This document shows, one piece after another, positions 60,401 to 64,000 of a stretch of DNA of 64,000 bases. The stretch is from Bacillota bacterium (GTDB lineage Bacteria > Bacillota > Clostridia > Clostridiales > Clostridiaceae). Under the pieces are notes generated by a model, which saw nothing but the letters and a program-made list of their open reading frames with translations, was not told the origin of the DNA and searched no databases. How positions within the stretch are numbered: the first letter of the stretch is position 1; each line of letters starts with the position of its first letter. The stretch is taken from contig JAJXWH010000014.1 of NCBI GenBank assembly GCA_021781745.1, positions 46,244-110,243 on the forward strand, in the 5' to 3' direction. The translations under genes and the position numbers were made by a program.

Positions 60401-60491
60401 AAATGGGAAATCAAAGCCAGAGAGAATCACTTTTGGAAAGATGATGAAATTAACAGGGATAAATAAAATACCATTGAGAAAGGTTACATAG
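57420..60491 (+). CDS. Large sacsin/Hsp90-like (GHKL-type) ATPase
   Basis: CRWIWELIQNAKDV (N-box), GKCFNTKNIVYLISQVSSK, KTTGKFGTGFLTTHLLS (GxGF), C-terminal LITRPSDYGQVILYYDLEKDVLDYEKEWELWVENG. Confidence 0.8.
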   Translation: MGYSEKVQAELASAQETSIANKIIDMLQKLKLDNDQTTACRWIWELIQNAKDVVNDTGTVDIKINFDKQEKRLVFQHNGKCFNTKNIVYLISQVSSKEREDSEEKKTTGKFGTGFLTTHLLSEKVTIEGLLQDAGERTKKISIFLDRSGQTKAEIIESVNSSFAQLENSEEIDEAIGVEKFGYNTKFTYQLDDEGVKTAERGIESLYISAPYIYTFLNEINSININDIVEFKRGQVRINNDLALYSIQCDNEGVVSELLILSLQKDDVKVVAPVTYENNTIFFKAFEKGTPKLFCDFPLIGTEDFSFPVVVNSSCFNPTEPRNGIFLTDKENPVIGENKKLMLQALDAYKTLLSYAEEYGCKQTYNVVTIHHQPSKSWLSSEWLKENISDICKTYIKEALIVDTEKDGRKSLYDWLDNPEVLIVGDSDKQLRERVWNLAQYIYSDKMLLFKEIHEWYDSLWPECRNFNISKLIKGVESFRNIESLNEKLIGDMDSITWLNMLYETVIDLLDDREYKESKIFPNQLGVFCSIEDLYYDNGVEEEYKDVLELLGRECRNYLMDARINIKGKIQRPVYDYDSLFKEIEFGLDDSCEEYRHAIGKLMVLYNDATQNDQEQTALIDMINIMFKEELPEKYKVKKVSDSIMKKVKNYWCTILADAVSECKSIYELENTITLPDKCTINQWIKKFIEYLVKYKHMNLLDKKTKPILPNQNGVFKTEESLFLDSGEIDELFKDILRDAGEDLRDSLLLADIYLDLPENRTKFLKDISQNIVNYVKDNQGKIKNQDLKIIENFKKLYLWIVDHEDKAKRYFGELLENKHWLYNDHEIADNMRKAEAYDDILKKYNINDSIGLEAILKQHSKEKESDTIYEEEITEEILVQYGISSEEDFSKAISMNVFENHFVHTSESDHDKYSFVKKILERSKNNIFQYLKGLEEYDLSDPISVNNTIFIIKKHGKETFLITRPSDYGQVILYYDLEKDVLDYEKEWELWVENGKSKPERITFGKMMKLTGINKIPLRKVT

Positions 60492-60493
60492 CA

Positions 60494-61399
60494 ATGATAG
60501 ATGTAAAAGAGATACAAAAATTATTGGAAATAAATTCTGACAATATCATGTGTAAAAATTTTTGTCTGTTTCCATCTGAAATTGCTTCATATATTGATAC
60601 AGTTGCTAAATGTGATGGAGAGTATGGATATATTTTAATAGGTGTAGAGATTATATCTAATGGATATTCTGTATGTGGTATAAATACATCAGTTAATTTT
60701 ACAGCGATTTTTCAAAATGCTGTTAAACAATCTATAATGAAAACAGAAATAGAGCAGCAGTTATGCAGTATTAATAATAAAAAGATTTGGGCAATAAAGG
60801 TTAGAACATGTAGAGTACAGCATACAAAAAGTGAAAAAAAGAATATGACAATGGATAACATAATTAAAGATCTATATGTTGCCTGTATAAAATTACAAGG
60901 AAATTCGTTGTATTATTTAGCATCCGAGGATCAAAGAAATGATTACATTAGAGATATAATGGAGACATGTGGATATAATGTTAAGGATCAGACAAGGAGA
61001 GGATTATCTTCTACTGGAAAGGCAGCAGGGGAACTAGATATTTTCATTCAAGATGCAGGGTTTCCTGTTACGATTATAGAAGCTCTAAATTTGAAGAGTT
61101 TAGATACAACATATTTAGATAAACATATAAACAAAATATATGATTATGATACTGCAGGAAATTATTTTAATGTGGTTTTGTCCTATGTTACAGTAATTAA
61201 CTTTGAAGAATTTTGTAATAAGTATATTGATCACATAAAAGCTCATATTTATCCGTATTCACTAACAGGAATTGAAGAAAACTATTGTGTTGATGATAAT
61301 ACATATTCTGATATTAAGGTGATGTTAACAAAACATAATAGGAACGGAAAAGAAACGTTGTTGGTTCATATATGTGTTAGTATTGGAAAAATAAATTAA
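60494..61399 (+). CDS. AlbA_2/schlafen-like N-terminus with possible nuclease-fold C-terminus
   Basis: PSEIASYIDTVAKCDGEYGYILIGVE; GELDIFIQDAGFPVTIIEALNLKSLD; begins 2 bp after the ATPase stop. Confidence 0.5.
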   Translation: MIDVKEIQKLLEINSDNIMCKNFCLFPSEIASYIDTVAKCDGEYGYILIGVEIISNGYSVCGINTSVNFTAIFQNAVKQSIMKTEIEQQLCSINNKKIWAIKVRTCRVQHTKSEKKNMTMDNIIKDLYVACIKLQGNSLYYLASEDQRNDYIRDIMETCGYNVKDQTRRGLSSTGKAAGELDIFIQDAGFPVTIIEALNLKSLDTTYLDKHINKIYDYDTAGNYFNVVLSYVTVINFEEFCNKYIDHIKAHIYPYSLTGIEENYCVDDNTYSDIKVMLTKHNRNGKETLLVHICVSIGKIN

Positions 61400-61488
61400 T
61401 ATGATAATTTATGATACATGTATAGAAGCAATTGTAATTTTGAAGTTTACTAGGTGAATAGAAAATTGTAAATTTGCGAGGTGTATGA

Positions 61489-63003
61489 ATGGAAAAAATG
61501 AAAAAGTTAATACAATCATTTAATCAAGAAGAGGTAGTAAAATCATTTATGGGAGCATCATATTGTAGAGATTTGATATGGAAAGGCAGTAAATTTGTTT
61601 CAGCAAAAATGGAAATGATATTAGCTTGTACGTTGAAGGAAAGTGAAAGTTCTTTATATTTTAGTTATGATGATTTTAATAATATAAAAAATGCTGTTGA
61701 TAATTATTTTAATAAGTATGAAAATAAGTTTATAGAAGAAGCCATAAAGTATTCCAGTGCAAATGAAGATAGCAGAAAAAACAAGCTTGTAGAATCAATT
61801 ACGCAAGCAAAATATCTATTTTATAGAAAAGAAGGTTATACTATTCTAGTTTTAGAATTTGGCAAAAGACTATTTAATAGTATAAATCCTCAAATAAAAA
61901 AGATTTGTGGATTTGATTACAATGATTTGGAGAAAGTATACCTATATATTAGTCAAACTTATGTAGCTAGATTAGTAAACTTAATGAAAGAACTAGAACA
62001 ATATAGGGATTCAGATAAATGGAACAATTATGCTTTTGAATCTTTAAAAAGAAACATATTTAATATAGACAAAGAGGAACTGTATAAATTATTTGATAAA
62101 AAGATTATTGATAATATCTTAAACGAATATTCACAAAAACAGTATGAAAATAGAAAATATGAATCTATATTTGATTTTAATGATTATGCAGCACATCCAA
62201 TTTTAAATTATGAAAATCATATTATAATACCTGATATAAGATATGGAATAGCTAATTTGCCTAAATTGTTTAACTATACAATGCTTTCGGTTGCGAACAA
62301 TTTAGAACACAAATATCCAAGTGATGAATGTAAAAAGCTTGGAAAAGATTATTCTCAAGTTAGAGGCGATAATATTGAGAACTATGTTGTTGAGTGCTTT
62401 AATAAAGCCTTTGGAAGTGACGCTAAAATTTATAGGTCATTGAAGTATGGAAAAGATAAAACATATGAAGCGGATGTTACAGTAGTATATAATAAATTTG
62501 TTATAATTTGTGAATGTAAAGGAAAATTGATGACATTAAGTGCGTTACAAGGAAATTTAGACAATATAAAAAAGGATTTTGAATTAGGAATTCAGAAGGC
62601 TTATGATCAATGTTGCCGAACAGAAGATTATATAATTCAAGAAAAAGAATTATATAATAATTTAGAGGCGGTTAATATTGATAAAGAATCTACAGTAATT
62701 AAAATGTGTATAACAGCAGAAAATTTTGGTTTTATAGCTAGTTGTCCAATTTTTTTATTAGATAATGTTAAGAATGAAGAATTTCCAATTATATATAGCG
62801 TATATGATTTAGCATTTGTAACCGATCAATTAAAAGAGAAGGAATTAATTAATTATTTAATACAACGTCAAAAGTATTCAAGTGGTCTACTTACAATTGA
62901 GGAAGCTGATACTGTATGTACTTATCTACGAAAGAATAAGAATGATGTAGAGAATTCATACTTGAGTAAATATCAAGAATACTTGAAAAATTATATAATA
63001 TGA
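61489..63003 (+). CDS. PD-(D/E)XK nuclease-like protein
   Basis: VRGDNIENYVVECFNKAFG...KTYEADVTVVYNKFVIICECKGK (D-ExK). Confidence 0.65.
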   Translation: MEKMKKLIQSFNQEEVVKSFMGASYCRDLIWKGSKFVSAKMEMILACTLKESESSLYFSYDDFNNIKNAVDNYFNKYENKFIEEAIKYSSANEDSRKNKLVESITQAKYLFYRKEGYTILVLEFGKRLFNSINPQIKKICGFDYNDLEKVYLYISQTYVARLVNLMKELEQYRDSDKWNNYAFESLKRNIFNIDKEELYKLFDKKIIDNILNEYSQKQYENRKYESIFDFNDYAAHPILNYENHIIIPDIRYGIANLPKLFNYTMLSVANNLEHKYPSDECKKLGKDYSQVRGDNIENYVVECFNKAFGSDAKIYRSLKYGKDKTYEADVTVVYNKFVIICECKGKLMTLSALQGNLDNIKKDFELGIQKAYDQCCRTEDYIIQEKELYNNLEAVNIDKESTVIKMCITAENFGFIASCPIFLLDNVKNEEFPIIYSVYDLAFVTDQLKEKELINYLIQRQKYSSGLLTIEEADTVCTYLRKNKNDVENSYLSKYQEYLKNYII

Positions 63004-63205
63004 GCATTTAATATGTGCTAAATTACAAAATTAGTAGATAAAGAAAGGATTACTTATTATATATAAATAACTAGCAAAGTAGGAGGTCATAAATAGCAAT
63101 TTATCGATTTGCTTGCCATTAAATTATTAAGAAAATTTATAAACAATGAAATGTATAAATCAGAATTTCAATGAAGTAACGAATCTTAGAATTGGAGGAA
63201 GTAAT

Positions 63206-63772
63206 GTGGATAAAGAATTAACTTATGATGATTGTATGAAAACATTGATTTCGCTTCAAAAGAGTGCGCAAAAAAGAATTATTGAAGCATTGCAAGAACG
63301 TAACAAGTTTAATGTTCCCAAATATGATGGAAAGACGGGAATAGGCGTTGATACACGAAAAAATGACAGAAGATTGTTTGTGTGGGTTCCAATTCAATAT
63401 AAAAACAAGGAATATCTAATTACATTATTTCATAGCGAAATTGATAAAAGATCAGGTAATTGTCATTCACAACTTGGAAGAATTCAATTTGTAAAGGATA
63501 TTATTTCATCAAAATATATTAGTTCTCCCAATAAGATACTGAAAAAAGGAAAAGATCAAAATGAACAACCTACTGTTGTTGAGTTTTGCTCTTATAAATG
63601 GTTAAATCCACTAGATTATATGGATGGTAAGTATACAAAGGAAATGTGCAAAAATAAAAAATGGATTACTATTGACGATGTGAATGGTGATGACAATATT
63701 CCAAGACTCATATCAGAGGCATTTGAGAAGTTTATAGAAGAAGTGCATAAAAATTCTGATTTTTCTAATTGA
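63206..63772 (+). CDS. Hypothetical protein (GTG start)
   Basis: RBS ggagga before in-frame GTG at 63206 (ORF track starts 63146). Confidence 0.5.
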   Translation: MDKELTYDDCMKTLISLQKSAQKRIIEALQERNKFNVPKYDGKTGIGVDTRKNDRRLFVWVPIQYKNKEYLITLFHSEIDKRSGNCHSQLGRIQFVKDIISSKYISSPNKILKKGKDQNEQPTVVEFCSYKWLNPLDYMDGKYTKEMCKNKKWITIDDVNGDDNIPRLISEAFEKFIEEVHKNSDFSN

Positions 63773-63873
63773 ACAAAATAAGCATAATGAGCGATAAATA
63801 TTCTTCTTAAAATTATGTAAGTATTAATATTCTGAATAAAATATATCAGTAGTTATATTATGAGTGTTATCTA

Positions 63874-64000
63874 TGTCTCCGTCAAAAAAAGATTAACTAA
63901 GAAATAAAAAAGATTGACTACGTGGCGGAGCAGTAAAAAAGAGAACAAAAAGAGAATAAAAGAGAGAGCATAAAAGCGAGAAGAACACAGCCTTCGGGTC
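63874..64000. repeat. Right copy of the >=127-bp perfect direct repeat, cut by window end
   Basis: Identical to 3224-3350. Confidence 0.97.

Noticed and set aside
1-64000. tRNA or rRNA genes as integration targets
   Set aside because: No tRNA or rRNA sequence was recognised by eye at either direct repeat or elsewhere; a tRNAscan/Infernal run would be needed to exclude them fully.

Overview
AT-rich Clostridium-like window. It opens with chromosomal genes (partial Fe-dependent alcohol/4-hydroxybutyrate-type dehydrogenase, serA, a DUF1015 gene), followed by about 60.6 kb of accessory DNA. At least 127 bp of identical sequence occurs in direct orientation at 3224-3350, 1 nt after the DUF1015 stop codon, and at 63874-64000, where the window ends; the two copies are 60,650 bp apart and appear to bracket a genomic island. 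Island contents in order: (i) a left segment with a 21-bp phased repeat array; (ii) a ~22 kb arsenic/metalloid cluster (three ArsR regulators, ArsP-type permease, ArsC, ArsD, ArsA, ACR3, DGC-domain proteins, CDF, MFS, methyltransferase, MarR, degraded Pat/ArsN-like acetyltransferase) flanked by a ~260-bp degenerate direct repeat; (iii) inside that cluster, a truncated TnpB/Cas12f-family protein with an altered RuvC-I motif and no RuvC-III or zinc finger, followed by a strongly structured putative guide-RNA scaffold; (iv) an N-truncated orphan BrxL, a replication-like module and an array of ~138-bp hairpin repeats; (v) secreted cell-wall-binding-repeat proteins; (vi) serine resolvase plus TnsA-TnsB-TnsC-TniQ, indicating a Tn7-like transposon; (vii) a right-hand nuclease/ATPase cassette (DnaQ-like exonuclease, TPR-DUF2726 protein, 1023-aa sacsin/Hsp90-like ATPase, AlbA_2-like/nuclease-like protein, PD-(D/E)XK protein) that resembles an undescribed defence locus. 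All family assignments come from reading motifs by eye; no database search was run.
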